Notes under the pieces: generated by a model
The model's input: the letters and a program-made list of their open reading frames with translations, nothing else
Databases searched by the model: none
What the model was told of the DNA's origin: nothing
Assembly (NCBI GenBank): GCA_903856875.1
Contig: CAIODE010000258.1
Location: 1 to 9,416, forward strand
Reading direction: 5' to 3'
Length of the DNA stretch: 9,416 nt
Source of the DNA: an uncultured Burkholderiales bacterium
Lineage (GTDB): Bacteria; Pseudomonadota; Gammaproteobacteria; Burkholderiales; Burkholderiaceae_C
Shown: positions 1 through 6,358 of the stretch, one piece after another
How the letters are laid out: each line of letters begins with the position of its first letter
How positions within the stretch are numbered: position 1 is the stretch's first letter
Translations under genes and position numbers: made by a program

Positions 1-741
1 AGTAGCCGCTTGTTGATCGCCCGCCAAACCTGCAATGGGCACCGACACACCCAACAGATGCGCATCTGTTTCAGCCAGCACACCGCTGCTAGGCACCACC
101 TGCGGCAACATTGAAAAGGGGATGTTGAATTGCTTGAGCAAACTGGCATCCCAGGCCAGGGTGTGCAAGTTGAACAACAAAGTGCGCGAGGCGTTGCTGG
201 GATCGGTCACATGCACCCGGCCCCCCGTGAGTTGCCAAATGAGCCATGTATCGATGGTGCCAAATGCCAAATGCCCCTGCTCTGCCAGACGCCTTGCGCC
301 TTTCACATGATCGAGCAGCCAAGAAATTTTAGTGGCCGAAAAATAGGCGTCTAACACCAAGCCTGTTTTCTTTTGAATGCCCGCGCCCGCGCCTTGGCTT
401 TTAAGGCGATCACAAACCCCCGCGGTTCTGCGATCTTGCCAAACAATGGCCGGCGCAATGGGCTGGCCTGTTCTTCGGTCCCAAACCACGCTTGTTTCGC
501 GTTGGTTGGTGATGCCAATGCTCTGTAATTGAGAGGCAGAAACGCCCGCCTTTTGCAGAACCTGTTGCATGACATTTTTTTGCGATTGCCAAATTTCAAG
601 CGCGTCGTGCTCGACCCAGCCTGGCTTGGGAAAGTATTGTGTGAACTCTTGTGCAGCAGTGGCAACGGGCTGGGCATCGCGGTTGAACAACACCGCCCTA
701 GAACTGGTGGTGCCTTGGTCAAGTGCAAGGATGTACTTCAT
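1..741 (-). CDS. glpK: Glycerol kinase, N-terminal 247 residues (3' end outside window)
   Basis: Cytoplasmic FGGY-family kinase that phosphorylates glycerol to sn-glycerol 3-phosphate with ATP. Translating the minus strand from the ATG at 741 gives an uninterrupted frame to the window edge, so the gene is partial but not broken. Visible family signatures in order: phosphate-binding start [12 protein letters not shown] (residues 5-16), GWVEHD (41-46), GITNQRET (76-83, with the glycerol-contacting R81-E82), W101, Y133, [11 protein letters not shown] (177-187) and AGDQQAA (240-246, with catalytic D242). These align position for position with E. coli GlpK. The start is fixed by [10 protein letters not shown], which matches the family; no strong Shine-Dalgarno is visible. 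The loop before AGDQQAA lacks the glycine-rich segment and arginine that bind fructose-1,6-bisphosphate in E. coli GlpK, so that allosteric control is probably absent. The gene diverges from proC; any glpF or glpD partner would lie to the left of the window. Confidence 0.95.
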   Translation of the reverse strand, partial: MKYILALDQGTTSSRAVLFNRDAQPVATAAQEFTQYFPKPGWVEHDALEIWQSQKNVMQQVLQKAGVSASQLQSIGITNQRETSVVWDRRTGQPIAPAIVWQDRRTAGVCDRLKSQGAGAGIQKKTGLVLDAYFSATKISWLLDHVKGARRLAEQGHLAFGTIDTWLIWQLTGGRVHVTDPSNASRTLLFNLHTLAWDASLLKQFNIPFSMLPQVVPSSGVLAETDAHLLGVSVPIAGLAGDQQAAT

Positions 742-780
742 GGCAGGAAGATTAACCGAAAGCTGAGCTCCGAAAAAGAG

Positions 781-810
781 ACAATAAGACTTATTGGCCA
801 GACTAGACAA
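781..810 (-). promoter_or_regulatory. Possible sigma70 promoter for glpK
   Basis: On the minus strand TTGTCT (805-810) and TATTGT (781-786) are separated by 18 bp and each matches the sigma70 -35 and -10 consensus at four of six positions. They lie about 40 bp upstream of the glpK ATG. The match is only moderate. For proC on the opposite strand I see TATACA at 850-855 but no -35 at proper spacing. Confidence 0.25.
782..796. promoter_or_regulatory. Perfect 15-bp palindrome in the glpK/proC spacer, candidate operator
   Basis: CAATAAG and CTTATTG are exact inverted 7-bp arms around one central A. It lies 41 bp upstream of the glpK start and 73 bp upstream of the proC start, in the only non-coding stretch between two divergent genes. 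It overlaps the possible -10 element of a glpK promoter. It does not resemble the E. coli GlpR consensus as I remember it. Operator function is an inference from position and symmetry; the binding protein is unknown. Confidence 0.4.
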
Positions 811-868
811 AATAACTCAAACTTTGGCCTGCCTTGTTCAGTGGCCCCTTATACATCGAGAATGGTTC

Positions 869-1711
869 ATGACTGCATCGACTCACATTGATTTTCAAAA
901 AGTGCGATTGGCCTTCATTGGCGGCGGCAACATGGCCAGCGCCATTTTAGGAGGCCTCATGAAGCAAGGCCTTGCGCAAAGCCAAGTGGTGGTGATTGAG
1001 CCCTTTGCAGAAACTGCTGCCAAACTTCAAACAGAATTTGGTGTTGAGGTTCATGCCGCTGCTTCTGCCGTTTTAAACAATGCAGATCTGGTGGTTTGGG
1101 CTGTCAAGCCGCAAGTGTTCAAAGAGGCCGCATTGCCTGTCGCCGCTTTCACACCAAAAGCACTTCACTTGTCGGTGGCTGCAGGCATTAGAAGCGACAG
1201 CATTGGGCGCTGGCTTCACACAGATCGCGTGGTGCGCAGCATGCCCAATACCCCCGCGTTGGTGGGTCAAGGCATTACAGGTTTATTTTCCCGTGCAGGT
1301 GTGTCGGCACAAGACAAGCAATTGGTTGAACAAGTTCTACAGAGCACCGGTGAGTGGCTGTGGGTCAAGCAAGAATCTGATTTGGATGTGGTCACAGCTC
1401 TTTCAGGTTCTGGCCCTGCTTATGTATTTTATTTTTTAGAGGCCATGACAGAAGCAGGCGTTCAAATGGGCTTAAGCCAAGAACAGGCTTACCACTTGGC
1501 CAAGGCAACTTTCGGCGGCGCTACGCATCTGGCAAGTCAATCAACAGACTCGCCGGAAGTGCTGCGCCAACGCGTCACTTCAAAGGGCGGCACCACCTAT
1601 GCGGCACTCACCTCCATGGCCGATGACCATGTGAAAGAAGCCTTTGTGAAAGCCATGCTGGCAGCGCAAAAGCGTGCGGGTGAATTGGGTGATGAATTCG
1701 GCAAAGACTGA
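869..1711 (+). CDS. proC: Pyrroline-5-carboxylate reductase (proline biosynthesis)
   Basis: Cytoplasmic enzyme that reduces 1-pyrroline-5-carboxylate to L-proline with NAD(P)H, the last step of proline synthesis. The 280-residue product is close to the family norm (about 270). It shows the Rossmann dinucleotide motif FIGGGNMASAI (16-26), VVWAVKPQ (75-82), the conserved SMPNTPA (124-130), SGSGPAYVF (179-187) in the C-terminal dimerisation domain, and the P5CR signature around VTSKGGTTYAAL (236-247). E. coli has proline where K239 sits; the GGTT core is intact. I chose the ATG at 869 because the Rossmann strand follows within 12 residues and a weak GAGAA (858-862) sits upstream; the frame stays open to 794, but that extension has no family similarity. 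A GTG at 902 is a less likely alternative start. The gene stands alone on its strand, diverging from glpK and converging on ubiA 22 bp away. Confidence 0.95.
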   Translation: MTASTHIDFQKVRLAFIGGGNMASAILGGLMKQGLAQSQVVVIEPFAETAAKLQTEFGVEVHAAASAVLNNADLVVWAVKPQVFKEAALPVAAFTPKALHLSVAAGIRSDSIGRWLHTDRVVRSMPNTPALVGQGITGLFSRAGVSAQDKQLVEQVLQSTGEWLWVKQESDLDVVTALSGSGPAYVFYFLEAMTEAGVQMGLSQEQAYHLAKATFGGATHLASQSTDSPEVLRQRVTSKGGTTYAALTSMADDHVKEAFVKAMLAAQKRAGELGDEFGKD

Positions 1712-1726
1712 TCAGTGGTAGATCAG
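1708..1726. terminator. Weak hairpin between convergent proC and ubiA
   Basis: CTGATC (1708-1713) and GATCAG (1721-1726) form a 6-bp stem with a 7-nt loop that starts inside the proC stop codon. Its place between two converging genes suits a shared terminator, but the stem is short, not GC-rich, and no T-run follows on either strand. At best it is a poor intrinsic terminator. Confidence 0.2.
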
Positions 1727-1733
1727 ATTCAGG

Positions 1734-2582
1734 TCAGATATAGCTGAGTACCACGCCCACAAAAGCGGCAAAACCCACCCAGTGGTTCAAGCGAAAAGCT
1801 TTGAAGCAACCGTCTCGTGTTCGGTCTTTGATGAGCCAAAAATGCCAAGCAGCCTGAAGTGCAGCAGCAGCCAAGCCTGCCAACAAAAGAGGCTTGTCGG
1901 ATGCATCTAACACCACGCCCCAAACAACTAAAAATGCGACATAGGAAAACATCACAGCCGCCACATCCCATTGACCCAATGTGATGGCAGAAGTTTTCAT
2001 GCCAATTTTCAAATCGTCATCGCGGTCCACCATGGCGTACTCGGTGTCGTAGGCCAAGACCCAAAACAAATTGCCAAGCAGCAGCATCCAAGCCATGCTT
2101 GGCACTTCCCCAGTAACGGCCGCAAACGCCATGGGAATACCAAAGCTAAAAGCAAGACCCAGTATGGCTTGCGGCATGGCCACAAAGCGTTTGGCAAAGG
2201 GGTACGCCACTGCCACCGCCATAGCGGCAAATGACCAAGCAATCGTTTCTGTGCGCAAAGTGAGGACCAGGCCAAACGCGATCAATGACAGCACGGCACC
2301 CAGCAGCAAAGCTTCTTTCACACCGATGCGCCCGCTTGTGACGGGCCGTTCAGCCGTGCGTTTGACATGCTTGTCGAAATCGCGATCGGCCACATCGTTC
2401 AAACAACACCCCGCACTGCGCATGAGGATGGTGCCCAGTGTGAACGCTATCAACAAATGCCAGCCTGGAAAACCACCCGATGCCACCCACAAAGCAGACA
2501 GCGTGGGCCACAACAACAAGAGCCAACCGGCAGGTCGATTCCAGCGAATGAGGTCTAAATACAGGCTGATTTTTTCACGCAT
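1734..2582 (-). CDS. ubiA: 4-hydroxybenzoate polyprenyltransferase (ubiquinone biosynthesis)
   Basis: Integral inner-membrane prenyltransferase that joins a polyprenyl chain to 4-hydroxybenzoate, the membrane-committing step of ubiquinone synthesis. The 282-residue protein is near the E. coli length (290) and follows it closely throughout. It carries both diagnostic Asp-rich motifs: NDVADRDFD (62-70, the NDxxDxxxD Mg2+-diphosphate site) and [13 protein letters not shown] (178-190). Other conserved stretches are [17 protein letters not shown] (16-32), HVKRTAERP (72-80), GIPMAFAAV (148-156) and CFKAF (259-263). Hydrophobic segments between the motifs fit the usual eight to nine transmembrane helices. 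The chain length of the prenyl donor cannot be read from this sequence; in Burkholderiales it is usually octaprenyl (known for the group). It lies 40 bp downstream of oxyR on the same strand and is the last gene of the block before converging on proC. Confidence 0.96.
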   Translation of the reverse strand: MREKISLYLDLIRWNRPAGWLLLLWPTLSALWVASGGFPGWHLLIAFTLGTILMRSAGCCLNDVADRDFDKHVKRTAERPVTSGRIGVKEALLLGAVLSLIAFGLVLTLRTETIAWSFAAMAVAVAYPFAKRFVAMPQAILGLAFSFGIPMAFAAVTGEVPSMAWMLLLGNLFWVLAYDTEYAMVDRDDDLKIGMKTSAITLGQWDVAAVMFSYVAFLVVWGVVLDASDKPLLLAGLAAAALQAAWHFWLIKDRTRDGCFKAFRLNHWVGFAAFVGVVLSYI

Positions 2583-2622
2583 GGATGGACAGAATTTTCA
2601 AACCAAACAACCCGAACTGGCA

Positions 2623-3588
2623 TCATGACAAACGCGTCACACCAGGCAGTTCACACGCATAAATGGCGTTGCGAAGTGCGGCAATGACCTCATAGCGTGT
2701 GAAGCTTTTGCGCCAAACCATGACCACCCGGCGCGTCGGTGGTAAACCGCCTGCTTCGTCCACAATGGGCAAGTAAGCGATGTCGGGGTCTTCGTGTTTT
2801 TTTCGTTTGGGTTCTTTGGCAAGTGCTTCAGCAGGCACCGACAAACGCGGCACCAAGGTGACGCCCATCCCTGCAGCCACCATGTGCTTGATGGTTTCCA
2901 AAGAAGAGCCTTCAAAGCTTTTGCGAATGCCTTCTGCGTTGCTAGAAAACCTTGCAAACTCGGGACACACTTCGAGCACATGGTCTCTAAAGCAATGGCC
3001 ATTGCCAAGCAGCAACATGGTTTCGTTTTTAAGTTGCTCAGCCGTGATTGATTTTTTCTGGGCTAGCAAATGCTTCACGGGCAACGCGGCCATGAAGGGC
3101 TCATCGTACAAAGCGGCGGTGGCCAATCCGACATCGGGAAAAGGCTCGGCCAAAATGGCGCAATCAATTTCACCCGCGCGCAGCATCTCCATCAATTTGA
3201 CAGTAAAGTTCTCTTGCAACATCAAAGGCATTTGGGGTGCCTTCTTCATGATCTGACGCATCAAATCAGGCAACAAGTAAGGGCCGATGGTGTAGATCAC
3301 GCCCAAACGCAAGACACCTGCCAAGGGGTCTTTACCTCGCTTGGCAATTTCTTTGATTTCTGCCGCTTGTTCTAAAACAAGCTGCGCATGGCGAATGATT
3401 TCTTCACCCAATGGCGTGGCGCTCACCTCATTGGCGCTGCGCTCAAACAATTTCACATCGAGTTCTTCCTCGAGTTTTTTGATGGCCACCGACAAAGTAG
3501 GCTGCGACACGTGACACGCGTCGGCCGCCTTGCCAAAGTGCCGCTCGCGGGCCACGGCCACAATGTATTTCAGCTCAGTCAGGGTCAT
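2623..3588 (-). CDS. oxyR: OxyR, peroxide-sensing LysR-type transcription regulator
   Basis: Cytoplasmic LysR-family regulator that senses H2O2 by forming a disulfide and activates peroxide-defence genes. The 321-residue protein starts with a typical LysR winged helix-turn-helix: MTLTELKYIVAVARERHFGK, then AADACHVSQPTLSVAIKKLEEEL (21-43). The effector domain holds GNGHCFRDHVLEVC (195-208), with C199 and C208 at exactly the E. coli OxyR positions of the redox pair; this separates it from other LysR proteins. The family T100 (VIYTIGPYLLP) is also present. The gene starts 9 bp after the recG stop, with GAGAAA upstream of its ATG, so translational coupling to recG is likely and no independent promoter fits in the gap. 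No katG, ahpC or dps target lies in the window. Pairing of oxyR with recG is known in other Proteobacteria (for example Pseudomonas, where oxyR comes first); here the order is recG then oxyR. Confidence 0.96.
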   Translation of the reverse strand: MTLTELKYIVAVARERHFGKAADACHVSQPTLSVAIKKLEEELDVKLFERSANEVSATPLGEEIIRHAQLVLEQAAEIKEIAKRGKDPLAGVLRLGVIYTIGPYLLPDLMRQIMKKAPQMPLMLQENFTVKLMEMLRAGEIDCAILAEPFPDVGLATAALYDEPFMAALPVKHLLAQKKSITAEQLKNETMLLLGNGHCFRDHVLEVCPEFARFSSNAEGIRKSFEGSSLETIKHMVAAGMGVTLVPRLSVPAEALAKEPKRKKHEDPDIAYLPIVDEAGGLPPTRRVVMVWRKSFTRYEVIAALRNAIYACELPGVTRLS

Positions 3589-3597
3589 GCCAATTTC

Positions 3598-5685
3598 TCA
3601 AGCTTTCAAAAACTCAGATTTTCCACCCAACCAGCGAGCGATGTGTCGCTCGGCCATGTCGGGATATTTTTCAAGCAGCAGTGGCGCCATTTGACGAGCC
3701 CATTCGAGCAGATGCTCATCAGTGGCCAGGTCGGCAAATCGCAACAAAGCTGCACCCGATTGTCGCGCACCTAGAAACTCGCCTGGCCCCCTGATTTCTA
3801 AATCGCGTCTGGCAATTTCAAAACCGTCGTTGGTGTCGACCATGGCACGCAAACGCTCGCGCGCTGTTTCACTTAAACGTCCGCCTTCGGGTGTGCCATA
3901 GAGCAAGACACAAGCAGAGGCTGCTGCACCCCGGCCCACGCGCCCTCGCAATTGGTGCAACTGACTCAGACCAAATCGCTCCGCATGTTCAATCACCATC
4001 AAGGAGGCATTGGGCACATCGACGCCCACCTCAATGACAGTGGTGCTGACCAACACACCCATGCTGCCTTGTGTGAATTGCGCCATGACCTCGCGCTTTT
4101 CATTCACCGACATGCGGGAATGCAGCAGGCCTACGGTCACATCCGGCAACACCGCGGACAATTCTTCGTGAGTGGCTGTGGCGTTGGTCAAGTCCAAAGC
4201 TTCACTTTCTTCAATGAGCGGGCAGACCCAGTACACCTGCCGACCTTCGGCCAATTGCGCGCCGATGCGGCCAATCACTTGATCACGTCGGCTGTCTGAA
4301 ATAACTTTGGTGACCACGGGCGTGCGGCCTGGTGGCAACTCGTCAATGACCGACACTTCTAAATCGGCGTAATAACTCATGGCCAAGGTGCGCGGGATGG
4401 GTGTGGCCGTCATCATGAGCAAATGCGGCTCCATGCCGACATCTTGCATCTTGTCTCTGAGAGCCAAACGCTGAGCCACACCAAAGCGATGCTGCTCATC
4501 GATGATGGCCAAGGCCAAGTTTTTGAACTTCACCAGTTCTTGAATGACGGCATGCGTGCCCACCACCAACGCGGCTTCGCCCGATTCAATCAAGGCCAGC
4601 ATTTCGGTGCGTTCTTTTTTCTTTTGACTGCCCGTGAGCCAAGCCACGCGAACGCCCAAAGGGGCCAACCATCCCACCAATTTGGCAAAGTGTTGTTGCG
4701 CCAAAATTTCGGTGGGTGCCATGAGAGCGCACTGCCAACCCTCATCAATGGCCAACATGGCCGCCAAAGCAGCCACCACGGTTTTGCCTGCGCCCACGTC
4801 GCCCTGAAGCAGGCGGTGCATGGGCACAGGCCAGGCCAAGTCTTGCGCAATTTCAAGCCCCACCCTTTGTTGTGCGGCCGTGAGCTGAAATGGCAATATG
4901 TCTTTCAATTTGTCATGCCAACCGCCAGCCTTTGACTTGAGCGAGGGTGCTTTCAAGGTGTCTCGTTCAAGCTTGGCCATGCGCTGTGAAAGTTGCTGCG
5001 CCAGCAACTCCTCGGCTTTGAGCCTTTGCCAAGCAGGGTGCGAACGGTCTTCAAGGGCCGCAATCGACACATCAGGCGTGGGATGGTGCAAATAAGTCAA
5101 GGCTTGGCGCAAACTCGGCGCTGATTTTCCTTGGGGCGATGAGGGCCAGGCCATGGCAGCAGGCAATGATTCACTCAAATCGGCGCGCGACACGGCACTG
5201 GCAATGGCACGGCGCAAATAGGTTTGCGGCAAACCTGCTGAAGTGGGATAGACCGGTGTGAGCACCGACGGCAGATCGCCAGTAGCTGCCCTGAAGGCGG
5301 GGTGCATCATGGTGAAACCCAAAAACCCCCCTTTGACTTCGCCCCTAGCGCGAATCACCTGGCCCACGGCCAAGGCCTTTTGCTGAGCAGGGTAGAAGCT
5401 GAAGAATCGCAAGACGCAGGTGTCAGTCCCGTCATCGACCGTCACCAGCAACTGGCGCCGCGGCCGCAATTGGACTTCCGAGGAGACCACCGTGGCTTCA
5501 ATTTGAATGGCATCGCCTTCACGGGCATCGCCCAGCTTGACGATGCGGGTTTCGTCCTCGTAGCGCAAGGGAATGTGCAAGGCCAAATCAATGTCGCGCG
5601 CCAAGCCCATCTTGCGCATGGCTTTTTGCGGCGCTGAAAGCGGTTTGGTCAGCGAAGGTGACGGGGGTGATGCGGGGGCAACCAT
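3598..5685 (-). CDS. recG: ATP-dependent DNA helicase RecG
   Basis: Double-stranded DNA translocase that regresses stalled replication forks and remodels recombination intermediates. The 695-residue product matches the E. coli length (693). The N-terminal wedge/OB region includes LHIPLRYEDETRI (36-48). The motor domains show Walker A GDVGAGKT (295-302), motif II DEQH (396-399, followed by RFG), TATPIPRT (426-433), SRMSVNEKREVM (523-534), STTVIEVGVDVPNA (547-560) and motif VI QLRGRVGRG (578-586). The TRG translocation motif GFEIARRDLEIRGPGEF is at 621-637. All catalytic residues are present. The start at 5685 is the plausible ATG, though the first ~15 residues (Pro/Ser/Ala-rich) are not family-conserved and no clear ribosome-binding site is seen. 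It lies 76 bp downstream of the HTH regulator gene and 9 bp upstream of oxyR, so it probably heads or belongs to an operon with oxyR and ubiA. Confidence 0.97.
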   Translation of the reverse strand: MVAPASPPSPSLTKPLSAPQKAMRKMGLARDIDLALHIPLRYEDETRIVKLGDAREGDAIQIEATVVSSEVQLRPRRQLLVTVDDGTDTCVLRFFSFYPAQQKALAVGQVIRARGEVKGGFLGFTMMHPAFRAATGDLPSVLTPVYPTSAGLPQTYLRRAIASAVSRADLSESLPAAMAWPSSPQGKSAPSLRQALTYLHHPTPDVSIAALEDRSHPAWQRLKAEELLAQQLSQRMAKLERDTLKAPSLKSKAGGWHDKLKDILPFQLTAAQQRVGLEIAQDLAWPVPMHRLLQGDVGAGKTVVAALAAMLAIDEGWQCALMAPTEILAQQHFAKLVGWLAPLGVRVAWLTGSQKKKERTEMLALIESGEAALVVGTHAVIQELVKFKNLALAIIDEQHRFGVAQRLALRDKMQDVGMEPHLLMMTATPIPRTLAMSYYADLEVSVIDELPPGRTPVVTKVISDSRRDQVIGRIGAQLAEGRQVYWVCPLIEESEALDLTNATATHEELSAVLPDVTVGLLHSRMSVNEKREVMAQFTQGSMGVLVSTTVIEVGVDVPNASLMVIEHAERFGLSQLHQLRGRVGRGAAASACVLLYGTPEGGRLSETARERLRAMVDTNDGFEIARRDLEIRGPGEFLGARQSGAALLRFADLATDEHLLEWARQMAPLLLEKYPDMAERHIARWLGGKSEFLKA

Positions 5686-5722
5686 ACCGCCATTGTGCCG
5701 TGCTTGCCCAATGACTTTGACC

Positions 5723-5753
5723 GATCAGGCTTAAAACTGCTGAAGGATCAGGC
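5723..5753. repeat. Direct repeat GATCAGGC in the recG upstream spacer
   Basis: GATCAGGC occurs at 5723-5730 and 5746-5753, 23 bp apart (start to start, roughly two helix turns), inside the 76-bp gap between the HTH regulator and recG. TCAGG-C-CCTGA around 5748-5758 is also a small palindrome. No convincing -35/-10 pair for recG is visible here. The arrangement could be a pair of protein-binding half-sites on one helix face or chance. Confidence 0.3.
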
Positions 5754-5761
5754 CCTGAAGA

Positions 5762-6181
5762 TCAAAGCAATTTTTCGGCTGATTTGGCCATGACAAAGGC
5801 CGTTATAACATTTCGAATGGTCTTTCGCTCTTCCAAGGGGAGCGACAAATAACGATCGACCATCTCACGGTCGGCCAAGCCCATTTCGATGGGGCCATCG
5901 TTCATTTCAAAGACGTATGTCTTGCCAGGCGAGCGGCCAAAACGAAGCTCGTCTGGGCTGACTTGTAACCAGTCGGAGAGGACCCGCAGTTTGTCTTGGG
6001 TTGGCATGACTTTGCCCAACAACCAGTTGCGTGCCGTGTGCGGGGTGATGCTGCGACCGCGGTATCGCAGGTTGAAGGCATTGGCAACCAAGGTAGGTGA
6101 AGCACGCACACCTGCACTTTCCAACGCGCTGCGCAAACGATCAGCGAATTGTTGGGATTCAGATACTTTTTGCATGTCCAT
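5762..6181 (-). CDS. Small helix-turn-helix transcriptional regulator
   Basis: Likely cytoplasmic DNA-binding regulator of 139 residues; targets unknown. The N-terminal half fits a Cro/CI-like (XRE-type) fold: a helix at about 8-24 (QQFADRLRSALESAG), a second at 28-37 (SPTLVANAFN), the likely recognition helix at 45-57 (ITPHTARNWLLGK), and MPTQDKLRVLSDWLQV at 59-74. The C-terminal part ends in an amphipathic segment (MVDRYLSLPLEERKTIRNVITAFV, about 107-130) that could mediate dimerisation. From memory, similar small proteins with this SPTLVANAFN/TPHTARNWL pattern are common in Burkholderiales and are of unknown function. Two in-frame ATGs (residues 1 and 3) compete as start; neither has a clear Shine-Dalgarno. 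It is the first gene of the minus-strand block, 76 bp before recG, and diverges from queA. A palindrome overlapping its start codon suggests autoregulation. Confidence 0.85.
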   Translation of the reverse strand: MDMQKVSESQQFADRLRSALESAGVRASPTLVANAFNLRYRGRSITPHTARNWLLGKVMPTQDKLRVLSDWLQVSPDELRFGRSPGKTYVFEMNDGPIEMGLADREMVDRYLSLPLEERKTIRNVITAFVMAKSAEKLL

Positions 6182-6195
6182 ACATTAATGTCTGG
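6178..6195. promoter_or_regulatory. 18-bp near-perfect palindrome over the regulator start codon, candidate operator
   Basis: CCATACATTAATGTCTGG has a perfect 10-bp core, ACATTAATGT (6182-6191), and matched outer CCA/TGG; eight of nine base pairs match (only 6181/6192 fails). It covers the ATG of the HTH regulator gene, so a bound dimer could block transcription or translation start. Size and symmetry suit a Cro/CI-like dimer site. Binding by the adjacent regulator is inference. Confidence 0.5.
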
Positions 6196-6204
6196 GTAGT
6201 GCAT

Positions 6205-6230
6205 GAAAGTGAATGGTGATAATTACTTTC
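6205..6230. promoter_or_regulatory. Interrupted inverted repeat GAAAGT-N14-ACTTTC, possible second operator
   Basis: Exact 6-bp arms at 6205-6210 and 6225-6230 (seven of eight if extended inwards). It spans the predicted transcription start and touches the -10 element of the regulator's possible promoter. Its sequence differs from the 6178-6195 palindrome, so if both are real they may bind different proteins. It could also be chance in an AT-rich spacer. Confidence 0.25.
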
Positions 6231-6258
6231 TTAAATACTGCTTACATCTTGCGCTCAA
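6230..6258 (-). promoter_or_regulatory. Possible sigma70 promoter for the HTH regulator (and recG-oxyR-ubiA)
   Basis: On the minus strand TTGAGC (6253-6258) and TTTAAG (6230-6235) are 17 bp apart, each matching four of six consensus positions. Transcription would start near 6223, giving a leader of about 40 nt that contains both inverted repeats. In the opposite direction no convincing pair for queA was found. Confidence 0.35.
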
Positions 6259-6358
6259 TTACAAATATTAGATAGTTCTAATTTTGGAGGGCTTGCGCTG
6301 GGTCATGGGACAATCTCATTTTTCAACTTGGAACGGGTCTTGTTCGGCCCTCAAGCAC

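Noticed and set aside
351..728. Apparent frame disruption of glycerol kinase (a short minus-strand open frame of kinase-like position but different sequence)
   Set aside because: Codon-by-codon translation from the ATG at 741 gives one clean kinase frame with no stop to the window edge; the short frame is a shadow in another register.
794..868. N-terminal extension of ProC from an upstream start
   Set aside because: The extra 25 residues have no family similarity and cover the palindrome/spacer; the Rossmann motif position supports ATG 869.
6284..6358. N-terminal extension of QueA from TTG 6284 or ATG 6305
   Set aside because: The extension does not resemble QueA and would leave no leader; the family match starts after ATG 6359.
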